This document shows positions 17,908 through 26,855 of a stretch of 64,000 nucleotides of DNA, piece by piece. The DNA lies in assembly GCF_044454545.1 (NCBI RefSeq), contig NZ_JBITDV010000002.1, forward strand, positions 124,001 to 188,000. Reading direction: 5' to 3'. The stretch comes from Cryptosporangium sp044454545. Its GTDB lineage: Bacteria; Actinomycetota; Actinomycetes; Mycobacteriales; Cryptosporangiaceae. The position numbers were made by a program, and so were the translations under genes. The first letter of the stretch is position 1; every line of letters begins with the position of its first letter. A model generated the notes under the pieces. The model did no database searches, had not been told where the DNA came from, and saw only the letters and a list, made by a program, of their open reading frames with translations.

Positions 17908-17928
17908 CTGTCTGATCCCACCAGACAG
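17908..17928. promoter_or_regulatory. inverted repeat between Lrp and MFS genes; candidate operator
   Basis: CTGTCTG (17908-17914) and CAGACAG (17922-17928) are exact reverse complements with a 7-bp spacer. A partial copy of the right part (CCACCAGA) occurs at about 17887-17894, inside the first codons of the regulator gene. Position and symmetry fit a site for the Lrp-type regulator. Confidence 0.5.
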
Positions 17929-17975
17929 AGCTGATGCATCGTCAGAAAACAAAGACACCGAGCAGCCTGACGTTC

Positions 17976-19439
17976 ATGCGCAAGTGGTTGCCGCTGACCG
18001 CGGTCTCGCTGAGTACGTTCATGTTGCTGGTCGACCTGACGATCGTCAGCGTCGCCGCACCCGACCTGGCCGAGGAACTGCACTCGTCGTTCGCGGCCTT
18101 GCAATGGACGGTCGACCTCTACGTCCTGGTCCTGGCCGCCCTGATGATGGCGGCCGGATCGCTCGCCGACCGCTGGGGATCCCGGCGGGTCTTCCTCGCC
18201 GGTCTCGTCGTGTTCGCGCTGGCGTCCCTCGCCTGCGGCCTCGCACCGAACACGGGCCTGCTGATCACCGCCCGGGGGGTGCAGGGCCTCGGCGCGGCCG
18301 CGATGTATGGCACGAACGCGGCCATCCTCGGGCTGACCTACTCCGGCCGGGACCGCAGTCTCGCGTTCGGAGTCTGGGGCGCCGCCAACGGCGCCGCGGC
18401 CGCCGCCGGGCCGATCCTCGGCGGCGTCCTCACCGAGCACGTCGGCTGGCGGTCGATCTTCCTGGTCAACCTCCCCGTCGCGGTGGCGGCGGTGGTGCTG
18501 GCCCGCCGGACGGTCCCCTCCGAGCCTCGGGCCGACGCCACGAGGCCGGACGCCGCCGGTGTGCTCACGTTCACCGCGGCCGCGGCGCTGCTCGTGTACG
18601 GGCTGATCCGGGCCGGCGATCGCGGGTGGACCGACCGCGGGACGCTGGTCGTGCTGGCCGCCGCGGCGGCCGTCGGGGTCGCCTTCGTGCTGCTCGAACG
18701 CACCCGGACCGACCCGATGCTCGACCTCGCGCTGTTCCGGCGGCCCGCGTTCGCGGCGGCGGTGCTCGGTGCGGCCGCGCTCACCGCGTCGGCGTTCGCG
18801 AACCTGATCTTCGTGTCGCTGTGGGCGCAGTCGGTGCTGGGGCTCACCGCGATGGGCGCCGGGCTGGTGCTCGCGCCGATGGCGGTGGTGGCGCTCGTCG
18901 TGGCCGGCGCCGGCGGCCGGTTGCTGCACGGGGTGCCGGCCCGCTACCCGATCGGGTGCGGTCTGCTGCTGGTCGCGGCCGGGGACGCGCTGTGCCTGCT
19001 GATCTCGCCGGACTCGGGCTGGGGTGCGGTGATCCCGGGCCTGGCCGTGACCGGCGTCGGGGTCGGGCTCAGCACGGCGGCGCTGGCGTCGGCGGCGCTG
19101 GCCGCGGTGCCGCCCCGGCGGGCCGGGATGGCCAACGGGGCGTCGAACACCGCCCGCCAGATCGGGTTCGCGGTCGCGTTGCCGATCTTCGCCACGCTGG
19201 TGGCGGGCGCGGCCGAGGACGTGCTGGGCGACCGGGCGGCGGCCGAGCGGCTGACCGGCGGCGGGTACGCCGACCTCGTCGGCCGGGTACCGGCCACGGT
19301 CCTCAAGACCGCCTACGCCGACGGCCTGGACCGCGTGTTCCTCACCAGTGCGCTCCTCGCCGCACTCGGTGGCCTCGCGGTCCTGGCGCTGCTCCGCACC
19401 CCGGCCGAGGAACCGCAACCCGCTCTGACGCGCGAGTAG
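17976..19439 (+). CDS. MFS transporter, 14-helix DHA2 (EmrB/QacA) type
   Basis: The 487-residue inner-membrane protein has the length and about 14 hydrophobic helices of the drug:H+ antiporter-2 group. Motif A-like sequence is GSLADRWGSRRVFLAGL, the first helix carries LLVDLTIVSVAAPDLAEEL, and the motif C region is GPILGGVLTEHVGWRSIFLVN. It should export small hydrophobic compounds or metabolites with proton exchange. I chose the ATG at 17976 because related proteins begin with this MRKWLPLT segment and because the ATG at 17934 would lie only 5 bp behind the likely operator. Control by the divergent Lrp-type gene is likely. Confidence 0.9.
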   Translation: MRKWLPLTAVSLSTFMLLVDLTIVSVAAPDLAEELHSSFAALQWTVDLYVLVLAALMMAAGSLADRWGSRRVFLAGLVVFALASLACGLAPNTGLLITARGVQGLGAAAMYGTNAAILGLTYSGRDRSLAFGVWGAANGAAAAAGPILGGVLTEHVGWRSIFLVNLPVAVAAVVLARRTVPSEPRADATRPDAAGVLTFTAAAALLVYGLIRAGDRGWTDRGTLVVLAAAAAVGVAFVLLERTRTDPMLDLALFRRPAFAAAVLGAAALTASAFANLIFVSLWAQSVLGLTAMGAGLVLAPMAVVALVVAGAGGRLLHGVPARYPIGCGLLLVAAGDALCLLISPDSGWGAVIPGLAVTGVGVGLSTAALASAALAAVPPRRAGMANGASNTARQIGFAVALPIFATLVAGAAEDVLGDRAAAERLTGGGYADLVGRVPATVLKTAYADGLDRVFLTSALLAALGGLAVLALLRTPAEEPQPALTRE

Positions 19440-19454
19440 CCGGTCCGGGACTCC

Positions 19455-20366
19455 TCAGACCGGGACCAGGGGCGCGCTGGACTCCCAGAGATCACGCAGT
19501 GACGTGTGCAGCGGTCTGGACGGTGCCCAGCCGAGCGTCGTCCGGGCCACGGCCACGTCGACCTGCTGCCACGGCACGGCGGCGTCCCTCGGCGCGCCGC
19601 CGCCGTCGGTCCGCAACCCGCCGGTGAACCCGGCCAGCGCCAGGAGCGCCTCGACCATCGTGCGCGTGGGCGTCCCGACGCCGCTGCCCACGTTGATCAC
19701 CGCGGGCAGCGCGGCCTGCCCGTGCGGACGCAACGCCGCCGCGACCACCGCATCGGCCACGTCCCGCACGTCCACGTAGTCCCGGACGTCGTCCAGCGGA
19801 CCGGTCGTGACCCCGATGCTGCCGGCCCGCAGCTGCGCCACCACCCGCCCCGCACCGCCGACGGCCGGGGCGTCCGGGCCGATCGGCGTCGTCACCCGCA
19901 GCGACACCGCGTCCAGGCCGGCGCCGGCGGCGGTCCGCACCAGGCGGGTCGCGGCGAGCTTGGCCAGCCCGTACGCGGTCACCGGCCGCTCGGGCGCGTC
20001 CTCGCGCGTCGAGGTGCCGGCCTCGGCCCGCCCGTACTCGGCCGCCGAGCCGAGGTGCACCAGCCGGGTCGAGCGCCCGGCGGTCAGCAGCGCGTCCACC
20101 AGGTTGCTCACCGCGATCAGGTTCCCGGCCGCCAGCGAGGCGATGTCCCCGGTCGCCGCACCGGCACAGTTCACGACCACGTCCGGCACCGCGTCCCGCA
20201 CCGCGTGAGCGACGCCCACGACGCCGTCGGCCAGATCGAGCCGCACGTCGGCGTGCACGTCGCCGCGCCGCGCGGCCGTGATCACCGACAGGCCGGTCTC
20301 GGCCGCGAGCCGGGCCCGGACATGGTGGCCGACGAACCCGTCGGCCCCTAGCAGCAACACCCTCAT
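19455..20366 (-). CDS. NAD(P)-dependent epimerase/dehydratase
   Basis: The 303-residue extended SDR enzyme starts with MRVLLLGADGFVGHHV, the GxxGxxG nucleotide-binding motif. It has LGSAAEYGRAEAG around the catalytic Ser and the YGLAK pair (Tyr-Lys), plus DYVDVRDVADAVV typical of nucleotide-sugar epimerases. The substrate is probably an NDP-sugar, but no sugar operon surrounds it. The ATG at 20366 follows a GGGTGG ribosome site. It converges with the MFS gene and diverges from the ligase operon. Confidence 0.88.
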   Translation of the reverse strand: MRVLLLGADGFVGHHVRARLAAETGLSVITAARRGDVHADVRLDLADGVVGVAHAVRDAVPDVVVNCAGAATGDIASLAAGNLIAVSNLVDALLTAGRSTRLVHLGSAAEYGRAEAGTSTREDAPERPVTAYGLAKLAATRLVRTAAGAGLDAVSLRVTTPIGPDAPAVGGAGRVVAQLRAGSIGVTTGPLDDVRDYVDVRDVADAVVAAALRPHGQAALPAVINVGSGVGTPTRTMVEALLALAGFTGGLRTDGGGAPRDAAVPWQQVDVAVARTTLGWAPSRPLHTSLRDLWESSAPLVPV

Positions 20367-20685
20367 CGGCCAGCCACCCCCATCCCTCAGCTTTGCCCGG
20401 AACGGGCGATCGGCACGCATTTGTGCCGGTGGTTGGCGCTGGCGCCGCTGGGGCACCCTGGAAGGGACGCGTGGGGCGTACGCGCAGGACGAACCGGACG
20501 ACCGAGGGGTTGGGATGTGTTGCCGGGAATTTACCGGCTCCTCACACCTCAGGTACTCGGGCCGGAAACCATCGGAGCTCGTTCATCCCCGCCGCCACTC
20601 CGGCGGCGCACGCGAAGGCGGTGTGCAGGTGGTCGAAGACCACGAGGCCGTACCCGGCTCAGAACGGCTGGCGGAAGCGGCCACC
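20367..20685. other. 319-bp intergenic region with promoters of the epimerase and ligase operons
   Basis: The segment has no convincing gene, although one reading frame continues the ligase frame leftwards. Three upstream in-frame starts exist (ATG 20515, GTG 20623, GTG 20629), but the encoded residues are low-complexity and lack similarity to the ligase family. A less GC-rich patch around 20527-20545 is the best place for a promoter. Confidence 0.4.
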
Positions 20686-23247
20686 GTGCCCGCGTCCCAG
20701 CCGCTGGACCTCGGCGTCGAAGAGGAGTTCCACGTCGTCGACCTCGACAGCCGTGAACTGGTGCCCCGCGCACCGGAGATCCTCGACCACCTGCCGGCGT
20801 CCTCGTTCTCCCCGGAGCTGCACCGCTCCGTCGTCGAGACCAACACCAAGGTGCACCTCAGCCTGGAACGGCTGCGCGACGAGCTCGTCGCGCTGCGGCG
20901 CCAGGCCTGCGAGACGGCCGACGCCCTCGGGCTCGGCATCGTCGCGGCGGGCACGGTTCCGCTGGTGGACGTCGAGGAGCTCGCGCTCACGCCGAACGCG
21001 CGGTTCGAGCGGATGCTCGACGACTACCAGCTGCTCGCCCGTGAGCAGCTGATCTGCGGCGCCCAGGTGCACGTCGGCATGCCCGACCGGGACGTGGCCG
21101 TCGCGGTCGCCCAGCGCGTCTCGCAGTACCTGCCGATCCTGCTGGCGATCTCGGCCAGCTCCCCGTTCTGGATGGGTGAAGACACCGGCTACGCGAGCAT
21201 CCGCTCGCTGCTCTGGCAGCGCTGGCCCACCGCGGGCGCCAGCGGCCTGGTCGAGTCGGCCGAGGACCACGACTCGCTGGTCGCCGAGCTGATCGCGTCC
21301 GGCACGATCACCGACCCGGGGATGATCTATTTCGACGTCCGGCCGTCGGCGCACGTCCCCACGATCGAACTGCGGGTCACCGACGCGTGCCCGGCGGTCG
21401 ACGACGTCGTTCTGCTGTCCGGGCTGTTCCGGGCCCTGGTCCGGCGCGAGCGCGACGCGGTGGCCGCCCGGTACCCGCTGCCGCGGATCCGCGGGCCGCT
21501 GCAGCGGGCGGCGATGTGGCGGGCGGCCCGGTCGGGGCTCGAGGGCGATCTCGTCGACCTGTCGGGCTTCGCGCACCCGGTACCGGCCGCCGACGCCGTC
21601 CGCGGCCTGGTCGACTCGCTCCGGCCGCAGCTCGAAGCCGCCGGTGACTGGGAGTACGTCTCCGCGCTGGCCGGCCAGGCACTGGGCCGGGGCAGCGCCG
21701 CCGACCGCGAGCGTCGCGCGTTCGCCCGCCGCGGACGACTCGCCGACGTCGTCGACATGGTGCTGGCCGAGACCCGGGCCGGCGGCGGGGTCACGGTCGG
21801 CGGTTTCGGCGGCCAGGAAGCGCTGCTCGCCGGGTACGCCGGCACCGCGGCCGCGGGCGGCGACGAGGTGATCACGACCGACGGCAGCGTCGTGACCGAG
21901 TACGAGCCGATGCTCCAGCTGCTCGAACGGCTCGGCGCCGGCGGCCTCCGCGACCGCGAGCAGGAACGGGACGCCGAACAGCGCTCCGGCCGCATGACGT
22001 TCCGGGTGGCCGGGGAGACCACCGCCCGGCTGTTCCCGTTCGACGTCATCCCGCGGATCGTGCGCGCCGACGACTGGGAGACGCTCGGCCGGGGCCTGAT
22101 CCAGCGCGCCCGGGCCCTGGACGCGTTCCTGCGCGACGTCTACGCCGAGCGGGAGGCCGTGAACGACGGGATCGTCCCGGCCTGGGTCGTCGACGGCGCC
22201 CCCGGCCTGCTGCCGCTGGCCGCGCTGATCCGCCAGCCGGTCCGGGCGCACATCGCCGGGATGGACCTGATCCACGACTCGGCCGGCCGGTGGAGCGTCC
22301 TCGAAGACAACCTGAGGGTGCCCTCGGGCCTGGGGTACGCGCTGACGAACCGGAGGCTGACCGACCACATCTGGCCGGACCTGCCCCGGCCGGCCGGCCT
22401 GCAGCCGGCCGAGTCGCTCCCGGCGTTACTGCGGACGACGCTCGAATCGGCCGCGCCCCCGCGGATGCGGGGCAGCGGGCCGCAGGTCGTCGTGCTCAGC
22501 CAGGGGCCGGTCGACTCGGCCTGGTTCGAGCACCAGCTGCTCGCCGAGGAGATGGGCGTACCGGTCGTACGGACGACCGACCTGGTGGTCGACGACCGCG
22601 CGGTCTACCTGCACCGGCACGGGACCCGGCGGCGGGTGGACGTGATCTACCTCCGGCTGGACGAGGACGCGCTCGTGCACGCGCCGGGCGGCGACGGGCG
22701 CCCGCTCGGGCCGCCACTGCTCTCCGCGGTCGGCGCGGGCACCGTGACGCTGGCGAACTCGCCCGGCAACGGCGTCGGCGACGACAAGGCGATCTACGCC
22801 TACGTCCCCGACTTCATCGAGTACTACCTGGGTGAGAAGCCGCTGCTCGCGCATGTCCCCACGTACCTGTGCGGCGACCCGGAGCAGCGCGAGGAGGTGC
22901 TGCGCCGGATCTCCGAGCTCGTCGTCAAGCCGGTCGACGGCTACGGCGGCGAGGGCGTGCTGATCGGCCCGCGTTCGTCCGAGGACGAGATCGACCTGGT
23001 CCGGCGGCAGATCAAGGCCGCGCCGCACCGGTGGATCGCCCAGGAGACGATGCACCTGTCGACGCACCCGGTGTTCGACGGCAGCCGGCTGACCCCGCGC
23101 CACGTCGACCTGCGGGCGTTCGTGTTCCTGGGCGAGAAACCGGCGGTGGCGCCGGTGGCGCTCACCCGGGTCGCCCCGGAGGGCAGCCTGGTGGTCAATT
23201 CTTCCCGGGGCGGCGGTGCGAAGGACACCTGGATTCTGAAAGCGTGA
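20686..23247 (+). CDS. fused YbdK-type carboxylate-amine ligase / circularly permuted ATP-grasp enzyme
   Basis: The 853-residue protein joins two ATP-dependent ligases. Residues 1 to about 365 are a GCS2 (YbdK-like glutamate-cysteine ligase) domain with GVEEEFHVVDLDS, TNTKVHLSLERLR and CGAQVHVGMPDRD. Residues about 395-853 are a circularly permuted ATP-grasp domain of the COG2308 type, with ARLFPFDVIPRIV, SVLEDNLRVPSGLGYA, TLANSPGNGVGDDKA, VVKPVDGYGGEGVLIGP and a final NSSRGGGAKDTWILKA. Both domain types form amide bonds between a carboxylate and an amine. It heads an operon with an amidotransferase 12 nt downstream and a peptidase, suggesting synthesis of a capped peptide-like compound. The GTG at 20686 places GVEEEF at residue 9, as in relatives; earlier starts are possible. 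Confidence 0.88.
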   Translation: MPASQPLDLGVEEEFHVVDLDSRELVPRAPEILDHLPASSFSPELHRSVVETNTKVHLSLERLRDELVALRRQACETADALGLGIVAAGTVPLVDVEELALTPNARFERMLDDYQLLAREQLICGAQVHVGMPDRDVAVAVAQRVSQYLPILLAISASSPFWMGEDTGYASIRSLLWQRWPTAGASGLVESAEDHDSLVAELIASGTITDPGMIYFDVRPSAHVPTIELRVTDACPAVDDVVLLSGLFRALVRRERDAVAARYPLPRIRGPLQRAAMWRAARSGLEGDLVDLSGFAHPVPAADAVRGLVDSLRPQLEAAGDWEYVSALAGQALGRGSAADRERRAFARRGRLADVVDMVLAETRAGGGVTVGGFGGQEALLAGYAGTAAAGGDEVITTDGSVVTEYEPMLQLLERLGAGGLRDREQERDAEQRSGRMTFRVAGETTARLFPFDVIPRIVRADDWETLGRGLIQRARALDAFLRDVYAEREAVNDGIVPAWVVDGAPGLLPLAALIRQPVRAHIAGMDLIHDSAGRWSVLEDNLRVPSGLGYALTNRRLTDHIWPDLPRPAGLQPAESLPALLRTTLESAAPPRMRGSGPQVVVLSQGPVDSAWFEHQLLAEEMGVPVVRTTDLVVDDRAVYLHRHGTRRRVDVIYLRLDEDALVHAPGGDGRPLGPPLLSAVGAGTVTLANSPGNGVGDDKAIYAYVPDFIEYYLGEKPLLAHVPTYLCGDPEQREEVLRRISELVVKPVDGYGGEGVLIGPRSSEDEIDLVRRQIKAAPHRWIAQETMHLSTHPVFDGSRLTPRHVDLRAFVFLGEKPAVAPVALTRVAPEGSLVVNSSRGGGAKDTWILKA

Positions 23248-23259
23248 TCAGGAGGATCG

Positions 23260-25035
23260 ATGTGCGGATTCGGCGGAGAACTCCGTCTCGACGGTCATGC
23301 CCCTGAGGCCGACGCGGTCAGCCGGATGGTGCCGTGTCTGATCCACCGGGGTCCGGACAGCGGTGGTCACTGGTCGGGCGGACGGCTCGCGCTGGCCCAC
23401 CGCCGGTTGCAGATCATCGACCTCTCCGAAGCCGGTTCGCAGCCGATGGTCGACGAGGAACTCGGGCTGGTACTCGTCTTCAACGGGATCATCTACAACT
23501 ACCGGGAGCTGCGCGAAGAGCTGATCGGCCACGGGTACCGGTTCTTCTCGACGTCCGACACCGAGGTCGTCCTGAAGGCCTACCACCGCTGGGGCACCCG
23601 CTGCGTCGAGCGTTTCCTCGGCATGTTCGCGTTCGCGATCAGTGAGCTGTCGACCGGGAAACTCGTGCTCGGGCGCGACCGGCTCGGCATCAAGCCGCTG
23701 TACCTGTCGGAGACGCCGGGCCGCCTCCGGTTCGCCTCGACCCTGCCCGCTCTGGTCGCGGCCGGTGGCCTCGACACGTCGGTCGACCCGGTCGCGCTGC
23801 ACCACTACCTGACGTTCCACTCGGTCGTCCCGGCGCCGCGGACGATCCTGAACGGCGTCCGGAAGCTGCCGCCGGCCACCGTGCGGGTGATCGAGCCCGA
23901 CGGCACCACCGACGAGATCCTGTACTGGAAGCCGGAGGCCACCCGGGGCCTCGACTACTCCGACGAGGAGTGGCGGGACCGCACGCTGGCCGCGCTGCGG
24001 CTCGCGGTCGAGCGCCGGATGGTCGCCGACGTGCCGGTGGGCGTACTGCTCTCCGGTGGGCTGGACTCCAGCCTCGTCGTCGCGCTGCTGGCCGAGTCGG
24101 GCCAGACCGGCCTGCAGACGTTCAGCATCGGCTTCGAGGACGCCGGCGGCGAGAGCGGCAACGAGTTCGTCTACTCCGACCTGATCGCCGAGCGGTTCGC
24201 GACCGACCACCACCAGATCCGGATCGAGACCAGGAACATGGTTCCCGCCGTCGACGCCGCGATCGGCGCGATGAGTGAGCCGATGGTCAGCCACGACTGC
24301 GTCGCGTTCTACCTGCTCTCCGAGCAGGTCGCCGAACACGTGAAGGTCGTCCAGTCGGGCCAGGGCGCCGACGAGGTGTTCGCCGGGTACGACTGGTACC
24401 CGCCGTTGTCCGGCGTCCCTCGCCGCGACGCAGTGGACGCCTATCGGAACGTGTTCTTCGACCGGACGCATGCGGCGCTCAACGAGTTGCTGCAGCCCGG
24501 CTGGCGGCTGACGACCGACGTCAGCAAAGCGTTTGTCCAGGCGCACTTCGCGGTACCCGGTGCCGAGGAGACGCTCGACGCCGCCCTGCGCATCGACAGT
24601 CAGATCATGCTCGTGGACGATCCGGTCAAGCGCGTCGACAACATGACGATGGCGTGGGGGCTGGAAGCCCGGGTACCGTTCCTCGACCACGAGTTAGTCG
24701 AGCTGGCGGCGGCCTGCCCGCCCGGGCTCAAGCTCGCGCACGGCGGCAAGGGCATCCTCAAGGCCGCAGCCCGCGGGGTGGTGCCGGACGAGGTGATCGA
24801 CCGCACCAAGGGATACTTCCCGGTCCCGGCGATCCGCCACCTGTCCGGGCCACTGCTGGAGCAGGTCGCCGACGCGCTCACGTCGGAGGCCGCACGGCAG
24901 CGCGGGATCTTCGACAGCGGCCAAGTACAGACCCTGCTCGACAAACCGAACGAGACCCGTACGACACTCGGGTCGAACGCACTCTGGCAGCTCGGCCTGC
25001 TGGAGATGTGGTTGCAGAAGATGGGAGTTGGATGA
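23260..25035 (+). CDS. asparagine-synthetase-family amidotransferase (NAGGN amidotransferase-like), copy 1
   Basis: The 591-residue enzyme has an N-terminal class II glutaminase domain with nucleophile Cys2 (MCGFGGE), RGPDSGGHW and FNGIIYNYRELREEL. A synthetase domain follows with PP-loop Ser265 onwards (SGGLDSS). Length and start match the family that amidates N-acetylglutaminylglutamine in the osmoprotectant trio (TIGR03104 type) rather than ordinary AsnB. It would release ammonia from glutamine and amidate a carboxylate activated as adenylate. GGAGG lies 5 nt before the ATG. Its stop overlaps the ATG of the S9 peptidase. A close paralogue is encoded at 28753-30600 on the other strand. Confidence 0.9.
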   Translation: MCGFGGELRLDGHAPEADAVSRMVPCLIHRGPDSGGHWSGGRLALAHRRLQIIDLSEAGSQPMVDEELGLVLVFNGIIYNYRELREELIGHGYRFFSTSDTEVVLKAYHRWGTRCVERFLGMFAFAISELSTGKLVLGRDRLGIKPLYLSETPGRLRFASTLPALVAAGGLDTSVDPVALHHYLTFHSVVPAPRTILNGVRKLPPATVRVIEPDGTTDEILYWKPEATRGLDYSDEEWRDRTLAALRLAVERRMVADVPVGVLLSGGLDSSLVVALLAESGQTGLQTFSIGFEDAGGESGNEFVYSDLIAERFATDHHQIRIETRNMVPAVDAAIGAMSEPMVSHDCVAFYLLSEQVAEHVKVVQSGQGADEVFAGYDWYPPLSGVPRRDAVDAYRNVFFDRTHAALNELLQPGWRLTTDVSKAFVQAHFAVPGAEETLDAALRIDSQIMLVDDPVKRVDNMTMAWGLEARVPFLDHELVELAAACPPGLKLAHGGKGILKAAARGVVPDEVIDRTKGYFPVPAIRHLSGPLLEQVADALTSEAARQRGIFDSGQVQTLLDKPNETRTTLGSNALWQLGLLEMWLQKMGVG

Positions 25036-26855
25036 CCACTGGGCTCGACGAAGGTAATTGGTCCGTCCCCGAGGAGCCGGCACCGTACGCTGCGGACCCC
25101 GCGGCCGCGCCGGCCAGCTGGGGACCGACGCTCTCGCCCTCCGGCGACGCGGTCGCGTACGTGTCCGACCGGAGCGGGGAGCCGAGGCTCTGGACCAGTT
25201 CCGTCGACGGTGGGAGCCCGGTGCTCGTGGATACCGGCCCCGAGCCCGTGGAGAGCGTCAAGTGGTCACCGAACGGCGAGTGGATCGCCGTCTCGATCGC
25301 GCCCGGCGGTTCCGACCGCACCGAGATCTGGGTCGTCCGTCCGGACGGCGGTGACCTGCACCAGATCGGCGGGTTCGGCCGCACCAACGGCTGGTTCGGC
25401 TACTGGAGCCACGACGGCGCCTGGCTGGCCGTCGCGGAAGCGGACGCGGTCGGCTGGAGCGCCGCCCATCTGATCGACCCGTCGACCGGTTGGCGGGTGA
25501 CGGTCGGCGAGGCCGACCTCCGGGCCGCGATCGACGTCAGCCGGGACGGCACGATGGCGCTGGTCCGCGGTGGCCCGCGCAGCGCCCGCTGGCTCGAGGT
25601 GGTGGACATCGAGAGCGGTGCGGCACGTCAGCTGTATCCGGCCGACGGCGAAGGGTCGACCGACGTCGGCCGGTTCAGCCCGGACGGCACGCAGGTCTAC
25701 GTCCGCACCGACGTCGGGCGGGAGCTGCCCGCGCTGGTCGCCCTGCCGGTCGGCACGGTCGGGACGCCCCGGGTCGTCGCCGAGCGGGACGACGCCGAGC
25801 TCGAGTACTTCACGGTCAGCGAGGACGGCGGAATCGTCGTACTGCTCTGGAACGAGTTCGGTGGCCGCAGCGCGGTGTCCGTGCTCGACCTGCGCACCGG
25901 CGAGGAGCGCAGGCTCAGCGGCCTGCCGGGCGACGTCGTCGGCCACCCGGTGCTGTCCACCGACGCGTCGACGATCACGCTCTCGGCCGAGAGCCCGTCG
26001 CTGCCGCCGACGATCTGGACGGTCGAAGTGGCCAGCTGCGCTGCGAAGCCGGTGACCTACCCGACGCCACTCGCCGCAGCCGCGATCGTTCCGGAGCTCC
26101 ACCGGTTCACCGCGCACGACGGCCTGGAGCTGACCGGCTGGCTCTATCCCGGCGTGGGAGTGACCGACGCCGGCCCGATGGTGCTGCACTTCCACGGTGG
26201 TCCGGAGGCTCAGGAGCGCCCGGTCTGGAACCCGCTGTTCCGGGAGATCGTCTCCCGGGGCATCTCGGTGTTCGCGCCCAACGTCCGGGGTTCGTCGGGC
26301 TTCGGCCGGGCGTTCGTCAACGCCGACAACATCGAGCACCGGCACGCCGGCATCGAGGACGTCCGTTCGGTGGCCGGGTACGTCGTGGACGCCGGTCTGG
26401 CCGATCCGGCCCGTCTCGGCGTCTTCGGGCGCTCCTACGGCGGCTACCTGACCCTGGTCGCGCTGACCTGGTTCCCGGACCTGTTCGCGGTGGGCGTCGA
26501 CACCTGCGGCATGTCCGATCTGCTGGCGTTCTACGAGCGCACCGAGCCGTGGGTGGCATCCGCGGCGTTCAGCAAGTACGGGCACCCGGACGACGACCGT
26601 GACCTGCTCCACGACCTCTCACCGATCCACCGGATCGACCGTCTGCGCGCGCCACTGCTGGTCGTGCACGGGGCGAACGACACGAACGTCCCGCTGTACG
26701 AGGCCGAGCAGGTGGTGGCGGCGCTCGAGGCCCGGAACGCGCCGGTGCAGTACCTGCGCTTCGAGGACGAGGGCCACGTGATCCTGCGCAAGCCCAGCAA
26801 GATCGTGTACGTGCGCGCGGTCGGCGCGTTCCTCGCCGGTCACCTGCTGCCCTGA
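25032..26855 (+). CDS. S9 family (prolyl oligopeptidase-type) serine peptidase
   Basis: The 607-residue cytosolic protein has an N-terminal beta-propeller (residues about 25-340) with repeated SPSGDAVAYVSD, SPNGEWIAV and SPDGTQVYVR blades. The C-terminal alpha/beta hydrolase has FHGGPEAQERP, nucleophile Ser468 in GRSYGGY, Asp550 in HGANDTN and His582 in DEGHV. The propeller limits substrates to short peptides. No signal peptide is present. The ATG overlaps the amidotransferase stop (ATGA), so it is co-translated and probably cleaves or recycles the product made by the two upstream enzymes. In the known NAGGN trio a different peptidase family holds this place. Confidence 0.9.
   Translation: MTTGLDEGNWSVPEEPAPYAADPAAAPASWGPTLSPSGDAVAYVSDRSGEPRLWTSSVDGGSPVLVDTGPEPVESVKWSPNGEWIAVSIAPGGSDRTEIWVVRPDGGDLHQIGGFGRTNGWFGYWSHDGAWLAVAEADAVGWSAAHLIDPSTGWRVTVGEADLRAAIDVSRDGTMALVRGGPRSARWLEVVDIESGAARQLYPADGEGSTDVGRFSPDGTQVYVRTDVGRELPALVALPVGTVGTPRVVAERDDAELEYFTVSEDGGIVVLLWNEFGGRSAVSVLDLRTGEERRLSGLPGDVVGHPVLSTDASTITLSAESPSLPPTIWTVEVASCAAKPVTYPTPLAAAAIVPELHRFTAHDGLELTGWLYPGVGVTDAGPMVLHFHGGPEAQERPVWNPLFREIVSRGISVFAPNVRGSSGFGRAFVNADNIEHRHAGIEDVRSVAGYVVDAGLADPARLGVFGRSYGGYLTLVALTWFPDLFAVGVDTCGMSDLLAFYERTEPWVASAAFSKYGHPDDDRDLLHDLSPIHRIDRLRAPLLVVHGANDTNVPLYEAEQVVAALEARNAPVQYLRFEDEGHVILRKPSKIVYVRAVGAFLAGHLLP

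Noticed and set aside
20515..20685. Upstream start (ATG 20515) for the ligase fusion
   Set aside because: The extra 57 residues are not family-like and the segment looks like promoter DNA; kept only as an alternative.
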